Below, piece by piece: positions 39,928 through 48,533 of a DNA stretch of 64,000 bases (its first letter is position 1; the number at the start of each line of letters is the position of its first letter). Where the stretch lies: positions 1,550,001 to 1,614,000 of the forward strand of contig NZ_JAUETR010000002.1 of NCBI RefSeq assembly GCF_032484785.1. The letters run 5' to 3'. The stretch is from Bradyrhizobium sp. SZCCHNS1050 (GTDB lineage Bacteria > Pseudomonadota > Alphaproteobacteria > Rhizobiales > Xanthobacteraceae). The position numbers and the translations under genes are program-made. The notes beneath the pieces were generated by a model. That model was not told where the DNA came from. It saw nothing but the letters and a program-made list of their open reading frames with translations, and did no database searches.

Positions 39928-40341
39928 TCACCGCGGCGGCATCTTCTCGAATTTCGGCAGCGCCGGATCGAGGTGATCCCAGGCGTACCCGGCTGATGTC
40001 CACGACACCAGTTGCGGCTTGTAGCGGCCGGGGTCGTCGAGACTGGCCGGCGGGACGATGAACACCTCGGGCATCGCGGGAAATGTCAGGTGAACGTGCG
40101 AGCCGCAGGTCGGGCAGAAGGCGCGCCGCTTGACGGTGCCGCCGTCGCCGATGCTCTGCCAATGCGACACCTCGCCGTCGACCTTCACCTCCGCCGCGAC
40201 GAAGGTCAAATGCGATTGATGCCCGGTGCCGCTGTCGCGCTGACATTGCCGGCACTGGCAGTCCAGCATCACGGCCGGCTCGCCCGTAATCTCGTAGCGG
40301 ACTGCGCCGCAGGCGCAGCCGCCGGCATAGGACTTCGTCAT
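39928..40341 (-). CDS. GFA-family protein (glutathione-dependent formaldehyde-activating fold)
   Basis: About 137 aa. Zinc-binding Cys pattern: GGCACGAVRYE, then CQCRQCQRDSG and FCPTCGSH. The fold is shared with Gfa, but most members have unknown roles. GGAGAG lies seven bases before ATG 40341; the longer frame adds six residues. It is the third gene of an ArsR-SRPBCC-GFA unit. Confidence 0.9.
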   Translation of the reverse strand: MTKSYAGGCACGAVRYEITGEPAVMLDCQCRQCQRDSGTGHQSHLTFVAAEVKVDGEVSHWQSIGDGGTVKRRAFCPTCGSHVHLTFPAMPEVFIVPPASLDDPGRYKPQLVSWTSAGYAWDHLDPALPKFEKMPPR

Positions 40342-40355
40342 GTCGCTCTCCTTGT

Positions 40356-40835
40356 TCAATGCGGCCGCTGCGATGACGCCTGTTCGGCGGCGATCTGATC
40401 GAGCTTCTTGACGACCGTCTTCCAGCCCTCGCCCATCTTGCGATAGGCGGTGTCATTGGTCGGCAGCACGAAGCCGGAATGCACCAGGCGAAGGCGCGTG
40501 CCCGTGTCCGCCTTGGAAAGACTGAAGGTGACCACCGTCTCCAGCTTCGCGCCGTAGCCGACATTGCTGTCGTGGCCGCCCTTCCACGCGTAGGACAGCC
40601 GCTCGTTCGGCACGACCTCCAGCACCTCGCAGTGAATGGTGCCATCCCATTCGCCGGCCGGCGTCGTTTGAAAGGTGAACCGATTGCCGATGATCGGCTC
40701 AAAGCCCTTGGGCGCCATCAGCCAGCGGCCGATCAGCTCGCCGTTGGTCAAGGCTTTCCAGATGATCTCCGGCGCATGCGGAAAGATGTCCTCGACGACA
40801 ATGGCCCGCGTATCCGCGTTCACGGCTTGGTTCAT
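40356..40835 (-). CDS. SRPBCC/AHSA1-family protein
   Basis: 159 aa. Ligand-binding START-like fold: opening IVVEDIFPHAPEIIWKALTN, then LIGRWLMAP and the closing GEGWKTVVKKLDQI. Such proteins stand beside ArsR regulators very often and are thought to bind small hydrophobic ligands. Its start overlaps the arsR stop (ATGA). Confidence 0.9.
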   Translation of the reverse strand: MNQAVNADTRAIVVEDIFPHAPEIIWKALTNGELIGRWLMAPKGFEPIIGNRFTFQTTPAGEWDGTIHCEVLEVVPNERLSYAWKGGHDSNVGYGAKLETVVTFSLSKADTGTRLRLVHSGFVLPTNDTAYRKMGEGWKTVVKKLDQIAAEQASSQRPH

Positions 40836-41161
40836 GGATCGATGTCCTTCAGCAGGTTTCTCAGATTGGCAAAGCGGTCGCGCCAGAACGCGCCGTAATG
40901 GCTCATCCAGTCGGCCAGCGGCTCCAGGCCGCGTGGCTCCGCGCGGTAATAGACCTTGCGGCCCTCGGGGCGCTCGCAGACCAAGCCGGCCTGTTTCAAG
41001 GATTTCAGATGCTGGGAGATCGCGCCCTGCGTGACGGTGCTGCCGCGGGTGAGTTCGACGACGGTGATCTCGTCGGCCTCGACGATGCGCTCGAACACCG
41101 CACGCCGCGTCGGATCGGCCAGCGCGCGCATGACGGCAGTGATGGGTTCAGGCTGGATCAT
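40832..41161 (-). CDS. ArsR-family transcriptional regulator
   Basis: 109 aa. Winged helix: ALADPTRRAVFERIV, VVELTRGSTVTQGAISQHLKSLKQAGLV and RPEGRKVYYR. No Cys metal site, as usual for ArsR proteins paired with SRPBCC genes. The ATG at 41161 is chosen because a strong promoter lies right before it, placing the +1 at this codon; the longer frame would start inside the promoter. First gene of its operon. Confidence 0.93.
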   Translation of the reverse strand: MIQPEPITAVMRALADPTRRAVFERIVEADEITVVELTRGSTVTQGAISQHLKSLKQAGLVCERPEGRKVYYRAEPRGLEPLADWMSHYGAFWRDRFANLRNLLKDIDP

Positions 41162-41167
41162 GAAAAA

Positions 41168-41203
41168 ACAATAGCAATCGCTAATCAATTAGTCAACACT
41201 AAT
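41168..41203 (-). promoter_or_regulatory. promoter and operator of the arsR operon
   Basis: On the minus strand: -35 TTGACT (41191-41196), 17-base spacer, -10 TATTGT (41168-41173). A palindrome ATTAGT-N4-ACTAAT (41188-41203) covers the -35 box, the expected place for an ArsR operator. Six bases separate the -10 box from the ATG, so the mRNA probably has no leader. Confidence 0.75.
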
Positions 41204-41328
41204 ATTATTGGAAAGACCGCCTGGCGTTTCGCCATGGCAAGGGGAGCCAACCTCCACGGCTAAATCGCCCACTCGAAAATCCGAATTTTTATTCTTCCGT
41301 TTTTCAGAATTTGATGCTACGGTGTCGC

Positions 41329-41511
41329 GTCCCGCCTCGATTGAGGGGCGTTTCGCGATCGTCACGAGCGTTGGGTGCGGGATGCGGTGGGCGTGTCGGG
41401 TTGCAGCGTGAGCGATCATGCCGACGAACGATCCGATGCGCACGGCGAAATCGTGTGGTCCTGGCATCCCGGTGCTGATGCCAAGCCGGCGCTGCAAGTT
41501 CGACGAGCGCG
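41329..41511. repeat. 183-bp direct repeat, left copy, flanking the accessory island
   Basis: Matches 46885-47067 in the same direction with six mismatches. Weaker similarity extends left of both copies (tract ending TTTTTCAGAATT here). It contains short open frames but no recognised gene; related sequences recur in Bradyrhizobium as remembered. The RAYT element begins nine bases after its right end. Confidence 0.85.
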
Positions 41512-41520
41512 CGGGCATTT

Positions 41521-42347
41521 CGGTGACAGTGCACTTAACTTCTTAGGCGTTTTGATTGCGCGTTTGACGACAAGGCACTCAGGCTCGCAGCCGCGCCGGC
41601 GCCTTGGCCGCGACGCTCACCCGTCCTCCGCCTCGGCCGGCTTCGGCCCGCGTTTGGCGGGCTTGAGCACGCGCCCGGTCAATTTCTCGATGCGGGCGAG
41701 GAAGCGGTCGCTGCCGATCGGCCGGCCGATGCTCTCGGCGGCGCGCAGACGCGCGAACAGCGCATCCTCGTCGTCCGGCGCGCGGCTCAGGAGTCCGGCG
41801 ATGTCCGGGAACATCGTCTTCACCGGCTCACGTGCGGTCAGACCGTCGTCGCGCCCGCGCAGATGCGCGCGCGTGCTCGACCAGGCCCAGTCCTGGGCGC
41901 GAGCCACCAGCCGCGCCCGCACCGGATTGAGACTGACGTAGCGCAGCGCCGCCGCCAGATGCGCCTCGTCCATCGCCACCGCGCCGAACCGCCCCTGCCA
42001 GAAATGCCCGCTGCGCTTGCGGCGCGCCTGGATGACGCCGGCATAGCTGCGATGCACCCGCGACAGCGCCCGGCGCAGACCGTCGGCATCCGACGGCACC
42101 AGGATCAGATGCACGTGGTTCGGCATCAGGCACCACGCCCACACCGCGACGTCAGCCGCCCGGCAATGGGTCGCGAGCAGATCGCGGTACAGCGCGTAGT
42201 CGTCGTCGCCGAAGAATGTCCGCGCCCGACCATTGCCGCGCTGGGTGACGTGGTGCGGCAGACCAGGGATAACGACACGGGCAAGGCGGGCCATGCAGCA
42301 TCATGCGCACTCGGACGGCGCATGTCAAATTAAGTGCACTGTCACCG
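41521..42347. mobile_element. RAYT element 1 (intact), with 18-bp terminal inverted repeats
   Basis: 827 bases. Terminal repeats 41521-41538 and 42330-42347 are perfect over 18 bp (CGGTGACAGTGCACTTAA). One gene inside codes for a Y1 transposase. The layout, a tyrosine transposase between inverted REP-like ends, matches TIRIT or RAYT units. A second copy and a solo end follow within 2 kb. Confidence 0.8.
41617..42294 (-). CDS. REP-associated tyrosine transposase (RAYT, Y1_Tnp)
   Basis: 225 aa. HUH motif HVH at 60-62 in CLMPNHVHLILVP; catalytic Tyr at 119 in AALRYVSLNP; GHFWQGRFGAV is typical of RAYTs. N-terminal ARVVIPGLPHHVTQRGN is characteristic of the IS200-like group. It nicks single-stranded DNA at REP-type hairpins. 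The C-terminal tail (about 170-225) is basic, ending in KRGPKPAEAEDG. Intact, unlike its relative at 43407-44078. Confidence 0.93.
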   Translation of the reverse strand: MARLARVVIPGLPHHVTQRGNGRARTFFGDDDYALYRDLLATHCRAADVAVWAWCLMPNHVHLILVPSDADGLRRALSRVHRSYAGVIQARRKRSGHFWQGRFGAVAMDEAHLAAALRYVSLNPVRARLVARAQDWAWSSTRAHLRGRDDGLTAREPVKTMFPDIAGLLSRAPDDEDALFARLRAAESIGRPIGSDRFLARIEKLTGRVLKPAKRGPKPAEAEDG

Positions 42348-42680
42348 TAAATCCGTCAGCATTTCCATAAGAATCACGGTTATCCTTGCAGCATCCGCAT
42401 GCGTTACATCTGGATCGATCGTCTGCGCGCTTCGTTCTATTTGATCGATAAATTGGCTAGCCAGCTCCTTGTTCTCGGATCCGTGCACTGCCCGAAACTG
42501 GCGCACTACGGCTTGATCCTGAACAAGCTGGAGCGCTACAGGCATCAGCTCCTCGCGCGACCGAAGTGCCCTCCGCTGTAGAATTTCCTGCCAACGATCC
42601 GTCGAATGTTCAGTCGAACCAGCCTCCGGACGGCCAGTCGTTATGTGGAGAACGTATTTTGGTTTTTCTTCTTCGGCCAT
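42342..42680 (-). CDS. hypothetical protein, 3' end altered by RAYT element
   Basis: 112 aa, soluble, helical, no family recognised (WQEILQRRALRSREELMPVAL, then VVRQFRAVHGSENKELASQF). GGGGG five bases before ATG 42680 supports that start. The last codons, TTA CGG TGA, lie in the terminal repeat of element 1, so the stop codon comes from the element: the gene was probably longer before the insertion. GC content is lower than nearby core genes. Confidence 0.6.
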   Translation of the reverse strand: MAEEEKPKYVLHITTGRPEAGSTEHSTDRWQEILQRRALRSREELMPVALQLVQDQAVVRQFRAVHGSENKELASQFIDQIERSAQTIDPDVTHADAARITVILMEMLTDLR

Positions 42681-42780
42681 TACGACCCCCATGTTATTCT
42701 AAGGAGCGAACTGATCGACTGCTCTAGCAGTTAAGCATCGGAAGAGAATGGCCCACTTTGAACTAATGAGCTATCTCTCC

Positions 42781-42844
42781 AAGGCGGGCCATGCGCCATC
42801 TTGCGCACTCGGACGGCACATGTCAAATTAAGTGCACTGTCACC
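42781..42844. repeat. solo right end of a RAYT element
   Basis: 64 bases matching the right end of element 2 (start of the transposase gene plus terminal repeat GTGCACTGTCACC), with a few changes. The rest of the element is missing, so it is a deletion relic. Confidence 0.75.
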
Positions 42845-42856
42845 TTAAATCCAAAT

Positions 42857-43324
42857 CTATTCATTCGAGCACTTAAACAAGCTCTTTGGCTGACGACATG
42901 TGAGATCCCAATGCCCCGCAAATCGGCAAGACGACAACACGATTCGACGGCCATCGGACTCGCCAGCAATTGAACAGTGCTCGTCATCCAGCAAAATGCC
43001 GCTATCTGTCATTCGCCAAACGCCTTGAATAGATTCTGCCTCACCCGTCGGCTCAAGTACAAATCCCGAAAGCGCGCCGCCTTCGAACAAGCAAATTCTG
43101 ACAAGCCACCGCCTATTTGAGGAGGGCTTCGAATCTAGCCCGCGGTCGACGCTCAACGCCCAACAACCTCTTACGTCCTTCTGCAACAGATTCTTGGCCG
43201 ATAGCTCCTGAGAAAGCCCGACCGATGTGAAGCAGAGCAAAGCGGGCAGCAGTATCGAACCGCTCAGCGCGCGGATCGGATACAACGCTAAAAATATCCT
43301 TATTAGCCTCTGCGAGCCATTCAT
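42857..43324 (-). CDS. secreted hypothetical protein in the island
   Basis: 155 aa. Signal peptide with core IRALSGSILLPALLCFTSVG. The mature part has five Cys residues in a beta-rich pattern (GCWALSVDRG, VRICLFEGGALSGF, DDEHCSIAG, SSCRFAGHWDLTC), suggesting a small lipocalin-like or disulfide-rich fold; not assigned. Lower GC than core genes. It lies between a solo RAYT end and element 2. Confidence 0.6.
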   Translation of the reverse strand: MNGSQRLIRIFLALYPIRALSGSILLPALLCFTSVGLSQELSAKNLLQKDVRGCWALSVDRGLDSKPSSNRRWLVRICLFEGGALSGFVLEPTGEAESIQGVWRMTDSGILLDDEHCSIAGESDGRRIVLSSCRFAGHWDLTCRQPKSLFKCSNE

Positions 43325-43354
43325 GGTTACGACTATTAGACCCGATTGACGGAG

Positions 43355-44133
43355 TTACGGTGACAGTGCACAAAACTGCGCAAGCCTGGTTTCAGCGTCC
43401 CCCCGCTCAATCCTCCTCTACGGGCTTCGGCCCGCGTTTGGCCGGCTTGAGCACGCGCCCGGTCAATTTCTCGATGCGGGCGAGGAAGCGGTCGCTGCCG
43501 ATCGGCCGGCCGATGCTCTCGGCGGCGCGCAGACGCGCGAACAGAGCCTCCTCGTCCTCCGGCGCGCGGGTCAGGAGTCCGGCAATGTCCGGGAACATTG
43601 CCTTCACCGGCTCACGTGCGGTCAGGCCGTCGTCGCGCCCGCGCAGATGCGCGCGCGTGCTCGACCAGCCCCAGTCCTGGGCGCGCGCCGCCAGCCGCGC
43701 CCGCACCGGATTGAGACTGACATAGCGCAGCGCCGCCGCCAGATGCGCCTCGTCTATCGCCACGGCGCCGAACCGCCCCTGCCAGAAATGCCCGCTGCGC
43801 TTGCGGCGCGCCTAGATGACGCCGGCATAGCTGCGATGCACCCGCGACAGCGCCCGGCGCAGCCCGTCGGCATCCGACGGCACCAGGATCAGATGCACGT
43901 GGTTCGGCATCAGGCACCACGCCCACACCGCGACGTCAGCCGCCCGGCAATGGGTCGCGAGCAGATCGCGGTAGAGCGCGTAGTCGTCGTCGCCGAAGAA
44001 TGTTCGCGCGCGGCCATTGCCGCGCTGGGTGACGTGGTGCGGCAGACCAGGAACGACGACACGGGCAAGGCGGGCCATGCGCCATCTTGCGCACTCGGAC
44101 GGCGCATGTCAATTAAGTGCACTGTCACCGTAA
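43355..44133. mobile_element. RAYT element 2 (decayed), with 17-bp terminal inverted repeats
   Basis: 779 bases. Terminal repeats TTACGGTGACAGTGCAC (43355-43371) and its complement (44117-44133). Nearly identical to element 1 over the gene, with a nonsense codon. Orientation is the same as element 1. Confidence 0.8.
43407..44078 (-). pseudogene. RAYT transposase broken by a nonsense mutation
   Basis: Full-length frame of 223 codons, highly similar to the intact copy at 41617-42294, but codon 89 is TAG (43812-43814) where the intact gene has CAG (Gln). The break separates the HUH motif from the catalytic Tyr, so no activity is expected unless the stop is read through. The C-terminus also differs (PKPVEED). 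Confidence 0.9.
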
Positions 44134-44207
44134 ATCCGAAGCTCGATGATAAACAATCTCAGCTAATGCGGCGGCGAACTGAACCGGATCAAGACTATTG
44201 TTGCTCA

Positions 44208-45446
44208 TTATATTCCCCCGAAGATGTTTACAAGCGAGTAGCGCTTGAAGAAATAGACGTATTCAGCGCGTTCGAAGGCATAACCAAAATCACCGGTATG
44301 CCGCTGCAGCTCCTCGTTGATCGGCTGCCCGTTAATTCGATTTGCATTAGGGTTGCTGTTAGAACTAATCTCAGATGGCAGGCCATCAATGTTCCAGACG
44401 ACATCGCAAAACGCGAAACCCTTGAGCTCGGGCCGTACGCTGACGTCGACATAGCTTTTTCTCGGCTTCGCCTTGATCTCGGCCGGCAACTGCCCGGTAG
44501 CATCGAGACGGTTCAACGATAGATCCGACGCTGCCGGATACACGTCGCCGACAACGTGCCCGGTGAAGAAGATCAGCGCCCCTGGCTTATGACGCGGAAG
44601 CCCAGGGAAGAACGTCGATTCCGTAGGAAAAAACTCGTAGAGGGGGCTATCTTCGAACAGCACCTTCCTTCCATGATAGTCGCCAGCAGAATAGAGCGCG
44701 CGTTGCGCGTCGCCGTTTGGATACCAATAATCTGGCCTGCTCGCAGGCCAGAATGGCCGGATCGCTTCGCTCACTGTATCCGGCAGTTTCACGCGCGAAA
44801 GGCCGCTACATATAGACCCCATCGCACGATAGCCGGGCTTCCATCGTACTTTCTTCCAGCGATCCACCTCGTTGATACCTAGCAATCCATACGTTACGAA
44901 ATTCTTTGAAGCCTCCGTACCCCGCCATTCCTGCCATTCTTCGCGCGTCGCCTTGCTGATCGTAGCACCGAAAAACTTCAATTCGGAAAGCGGGCTCTCG
45001 TAAGCATCTTCGGACGCATAAGCTACGCCGAACCAAGGTGCGTCCGCACTCTCGTAAGTCACAATTAGTGGCAGCAGGCTCTTTGGGACCTTTCCATTGT
45101 CGGTCGTCTCACCACCACAAGCCTCCGGCGGCCGCACTACTACGCCGTGCCCGTCCTTCATCTTGAGCCCGAAGGCCATCGGCGCCACGCTGACCTCGAC
45201 GGTTCGGTCATTGTCCTTGTACGTTGTGATGCTTACGCGACAGCCGACCACGATATCGAAATTGAGAGGCTCGCCCTTGTAGGCGAGCTTGACCTTCAGG
45301 CGATAATAGGTCGCGCGATCCTCTCCGGGAGTTCTCACCTCGCGCGACTTGGTAAAGCTCGAATCACCAAAAAGAGCTCGCGAGCTCATGCCCAGCAGCA
45401 CAATACCTGCGCCGATTCCAAGGAGGACAACGATAAATCTCCTCAT
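44208..45446 (-). CDS. membrane-anchored hypothetical protein in the island
   Basis: 412 aa. One N-terminal helix (FIVVLLGIGAGIVLLG) then a large, probably periplasmic domain rich in Tyr, Trp and Pro with scattered Cys (VGCRVSITTY, GVVVRPPEACGG, ICSGLSRVKL, FAFCDVVWNIDG). No family recognised. GC is lower than in core genes. It lies between element 2 and the truncated adaptor gene; its relation to either is unknown. Confidence 0.7.
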   Translation of the reverse strand: MRRFIVVLLGIGAGIVLLGMSSRALFGDSSFTKSREVRTPGEDRATYYRLKVKLAYKGEPLNFDIVVGCRVSITTYKDNDRTVEVSVAPMAFGLKMKDGHGVVVRPPEACGGETTDNGKVPKSLLPLIVTYESADAPWFGVAYASEDAYESPLSELKFFGATISKATREEWQEWRGTEASKNFVTYGLLGINEVDRWKKVRWKPGYRAMGSICSGLSRVKLPDTVSEAIRPFWPASRPDYWYPNGDAQRALYSAGDYHGRKVLFEDSPLYEFFPTESTFFPGLPRHKPGALIFFTGHVVGDVYPAASDLSLNRLDATGQLPAEIKAKPRKSYVDVSVRPELKGFAFCDVVWNIDGLPSEISSNSNPNANRINGQPINEELQRHTGDFGYAFERAEYVYFFKRYSLVNIFGGI

Positions 45447-45576
45447 CCTAGCACTCCAGAAGCCAACGATTCTGCGAACTGTCTTCCAGCGAGATTTGAG
45501 ACGAATCTACAATCGTTTACTAAGATGGATATCTGCATTCGCGGTGAATGACGCGAAAGGAGGTCGATCAAGACGG

Positions 45577-46710
45577 TCATCGTTCCCTCAAGCTCTCGTG
45601 CCGATACCTCAAGCGCGGCGACATCACATACTCGATGATCCGCCGTGTCCCCGTCTTGATCTCCACCGTCACCGCCATGCCTGGCGCCAGCGCCACCATC
45701 TTATCCTCGACCTGCATCTGCTTCTCGTCCAGCGACACCCGCGCCGAGTAGATGAACTCCTGCCCCGCCGGCTCGCTGGTCTCGGCGAGCGCGCCAGCCA
45801 ACTTGCCGCCGTTCTGCTTGTCGGCCGGCTTCTCGCGGACGATGGAGTCCTGCGAGACGCTCAGTACCTTGCCGTGGACGAGGCCGTAGCGGGTGAAGTT
45901 GAAGGTGTCGATCTTGATCTCGGCCGGCTGGCCGATATTGACGAAGCCGATGTCGCGGTTGGCGATCATGACCTCAGTCTCGAGCTGACTGTCGGCAGGC
46001 ACGATGAGCATCAGTTGTTGCGCCGGTGTGACGACGCCGCCGACGGTGTGCAGCGCGAGCTGCTGCACGGTGCCGTCGATCGGGGCGCGCAGCACCTGCT
46101 CGGCGACCTTGCGCTCGGCCTTGACGAGGTCCTGCGTCAGCTCGTCGGTCTTCTTCTCGGCATCAGTGAGATCGGACAGCACCTGGCGCTCGAAGCCCGA
46201 GCGGGTCTGCGCCAGTTGCTGTTCCAGCGCCAATCGCGCGGCCTCGATCTCGGCCAAGCGCCGCGTCTGAACGACGCGCTCGCTCTGCTGATCGATCAGC
46301 CGCGACTGCGCATCGATGAAGGCGATCTGGTTGCCGTACTGGATCTCCTTGGCGTTGCGGCGGATGTCGGCGGTCTCCTGCAGGAACGGCAAGGTGGCGT
46401 CGATCTTGGCGATCGCGGCCTCGATCGACTGCGCCTCGGCGCGCTTCTGCGCGATCTGCTGCAGGTTGGAGGCGAGCTTCGACAGCTGTTCGGCGGCTTG
46501 CGCCTGCAGCGCGGCGCGGATGCGCGCGACGTCGTTGGGCGTGGCGCCTTGCGGCACCACCAGCGGCCGCAGCTCGGCGAGATCGGCGAAGCTGTCGCGC
46601 AGCACGCCGAGCCGGGCGACATCGAGCCGCGCCTGCATCAGGCCCTGCGCGACGCGGCGGCGCTCGGCCTCGGTCACGGTGCGGTCGAGTTCGACCAGCG
46701 CTTGCCCCAT
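45577..46710 (-). pseudogene. type I secretion adaptor (HlyD/PrtE family), 5'-truncated
   Basis: About 378 codons remain. The similarity starts at GQALVELDRTVTEAERRR, which in full proteins follows the first lipoyl half; the cytosolic start, membrane helix and that half (about 80-100 residues) are missing. The coiled coil (about 20-230), second lipoyl half (RAPIDGTVQQLALHTVGGVV) and beta-barrel end (MAVTVEIKTGTRRIIEYVMSP) are intact. Without the membrane anchor it cannot work as an adaptor. The direct repeat lies just upstream. A frame of 392 codons exists but its first 16 do not look native. Confidence 0.8.
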
Positions 46711-46884
46711 CATCGCAGGCTCCTCCCAGCCTGGGAGGAAACATCCTCCGCCCATCCGAGCAAGGCGAGATTGCCGGCAGCAAAAATCAGGTTTGCCAAA
46801 TCGTTACAAGGGGATCACGGTTTCGGCCGGCGGCCTCGAAGATTCTTCTTCTGTTTTTCGGAATTGCATGCTATGATCCGCGCC

Positions 46885-47067
46885 GTCCCGCCTCACTTGA
46901 GGGGCGTTTCGCGATCGTCACGAGCGTTGGGTGCGGGATGCGGTGGGCGTGTCGGGTTGCAGCGTGAGCGATCATGCCGACGAACGATCCGATGCGTACG
47001 GCGAAGTCGTGTGGTCCTGGCATCCCGGTGCTGATGCCAAGCTGGCGCTGCGAGTTCGACGAGCGCG
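46885..47067. repeat. 183-bp direct repeat, right copy, flanking the accessory island
   Basis: Counterpart of 41329-41511, same direction, six mismatches. It continues to the right beyond the shared part (a further 250 bases with the same repetitive style), whereas the left copy is cut by the RAYT element, so this copy is the more complete one. Confidence 0.85.
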
Positions 47068-47723
47068 CTGGCGACGGGGGCAAGAAAGCCGATCCCCGGG
47101 GAGATCACGTATAAGCCGTTCAAACCATTGCGCGGGGAAGGCCGGGATGATCCGGCCCGTACCTGTGGTTCCTGCCGCCTGCATTTTTTTCGCAGGCGGG
47201 CCATGGGTGCGACCGGCACCCGGCCTTTCCCGCGCCCTCATTCTCGAGAGGGCGATCAGACGAGCAAAACTCGGACGCGAAAGCGGGCGCGAGGATGAGA
47301 GCGCATGTTTCACGCTCTTCATGTCTCGGCGTCATTGCGAGCGAAGCGAAGCAATCCAGAGTCCCGCGACGACTCTGGATTGCTTCGTCGCTACGCTCCT
47401 CGCAATGACGCCTGCGTCTCCACTGTCGTCCCGGGCAAGCTGCGGCAACGCGTCAGCGTTGGCGCGGCGCCGCCCCCGGGACCATACTCCGCAGCGGTCG
47501 TGTGACGCACGCTGGAGCGTCCAGCTCGCACGCCCAACCCCGCCGGTGGTTATGGATCCCGGCGTTCGCCGGATGACACTGAGATTTTGACAGCCACCGT
47601 GGCCCCAATGCGCAGCTTTGAACCTTCGCCCCCGCTGCCCGAACACACCCAAGCGCCTCACTCCCGCCAAATCCCGCAGAAAAACCGACTGAATCCGCCT
47701 CCCCGATCCGGTAGACTCGCCGC
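47068..47723. other. 656-base gap of repeats before murI
   Basis: No gene supported. Contents: continuation of the right direct repeat; a hairpin CCGCCTGC/GCAGGCGG near 47176-47206 with a T run in its loop; the family 1 palindrome at 47330-47410; and a decayed family 2-like fragment near 47550-47580. murI's promoter was not identified. Confidence 0.5.
47330..47410. repeat. dispersed palindrome, family 1
   Basis: Opens CGTCATTGCGAGCG and closes CTCGCAATGACG, with the inner arms GAAGCAATCCAG and CTGGATTGCTTC; copy of 25176-25264. Confidence 0.85.
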
Positions 47724-48521
47724 GTGACCCATCGCCCTACGATTCTCGTCTTCGACTCAGGCCTCGGCGGCCTGTCCGTGCTGCGCGAGGTGGTGCGGGC
47801 GCGGCCCGATGCCCACTACGTCTATGTCGCCGACGACGCGTTCTTTCCGTACGGCCATCACAGCGAGGCGGCGCTGATCGCCCGCGTGGTGCCGCTGATG
47901 GGCGAGCTGATCGCCGCGCACGAGCCGGACCTCGTCGTGATCGCCTGCAACACCGCCTCGGTGCAGACGCTGGCGCCGCTGCGCGCGGCCTACGCGACGC
48001 CGTTCGTCGGCACCGTGCCGGCGATCAAGCCGGCCTGCGCGCAATCCCTGACGAAGCGCGTCTCCGTGCTCGGCACCAAGGCGACGGTGCAGCGCGAATA
48101 CACCCACGCCCTCATCCGCGACTTCGCGCGGGGCTGCGCCGTCACGCTGGTCGGCTCGCCGGAACTCGCGTCACTGGCGGAGGCCGCGCTCAGCGGAACC
48201 CAGGTCAGCGACGCGGCCATTGCCGCCGAGATCGCGCCTTGCTTCGTGGGCGACGCCGCCGATCCCGCGGGCCGGACCGACACCGTCGTGCTCGCCTGCA
48301 CGCATTATCCGCTGCTGCTCGATCGGCTCGAACGCCTGGCGCCCTGGCCGGTGACCTGGATAGATCCCGCGCCCGCCATCGCGCGCCGTGTCGTCGACCT
48401 GCTGGGCCCCCCGGCTGGCGGCCCCGACGATGGCGGCGCCACCATGATCTTCACCTCGAACAAGCCACATCAGCTCGGCCGCGCGCTCACGCCCTATTTC
48501 GGCGGCCGCGTCCCGGCCTGA
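47724..48521 (+). CDS. murI: glutamate racemase
   Basis: 265 aa. Makes D-glutamate for peptidoglycan. The two catalytic cysteines are C75 in ACNTASV and C192 in ACTHYPLL; substrate loop FDSGLGGLSVLR at the N-terminus. It starts with GTG 47724. An aldolase gene follows 12 bases after the stop, so the two may be cotranscribed, without a clear functional link. Confidence 0.95.
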   Translation: MTHRPTILVFDSGLGGLSVLREVVRARPDAHYVYVADDAFFPYGHHSEAALIARVVPLMGELIAAHEPDLVVIACNTASVQTLAPLRAAYATPFVGTVPAIKPACAQSLTKRVSVLGTKATVQREYTHALIRDFARGCAVTLVGSPELASLAEAALSGTQVSDAAIAAEIAPCFVGDAADPAGRTDTVVLACTHYPLLLDRLERLAPWPVTWIDPAPAIARRVVDLLGPPAGGPDDGGATMIFTSNKPHQLGRALTPYFGGRVPA

Positions 48522-48533
48522 CGGAGACCGCCG

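Noticed and set aside
41375..41941. Open frame across the left direct repeat and the RAYT element
   Set aside because: A similar false frame starts in the right repeat copy at 46931; it crosses an element boundary and is antisense to the transposase. Treated as repeat sequence, not a gene.
47176..47206. Possible terminator with a T run
   Set aside because: The T run is in the loop of the hairpin, not after it.
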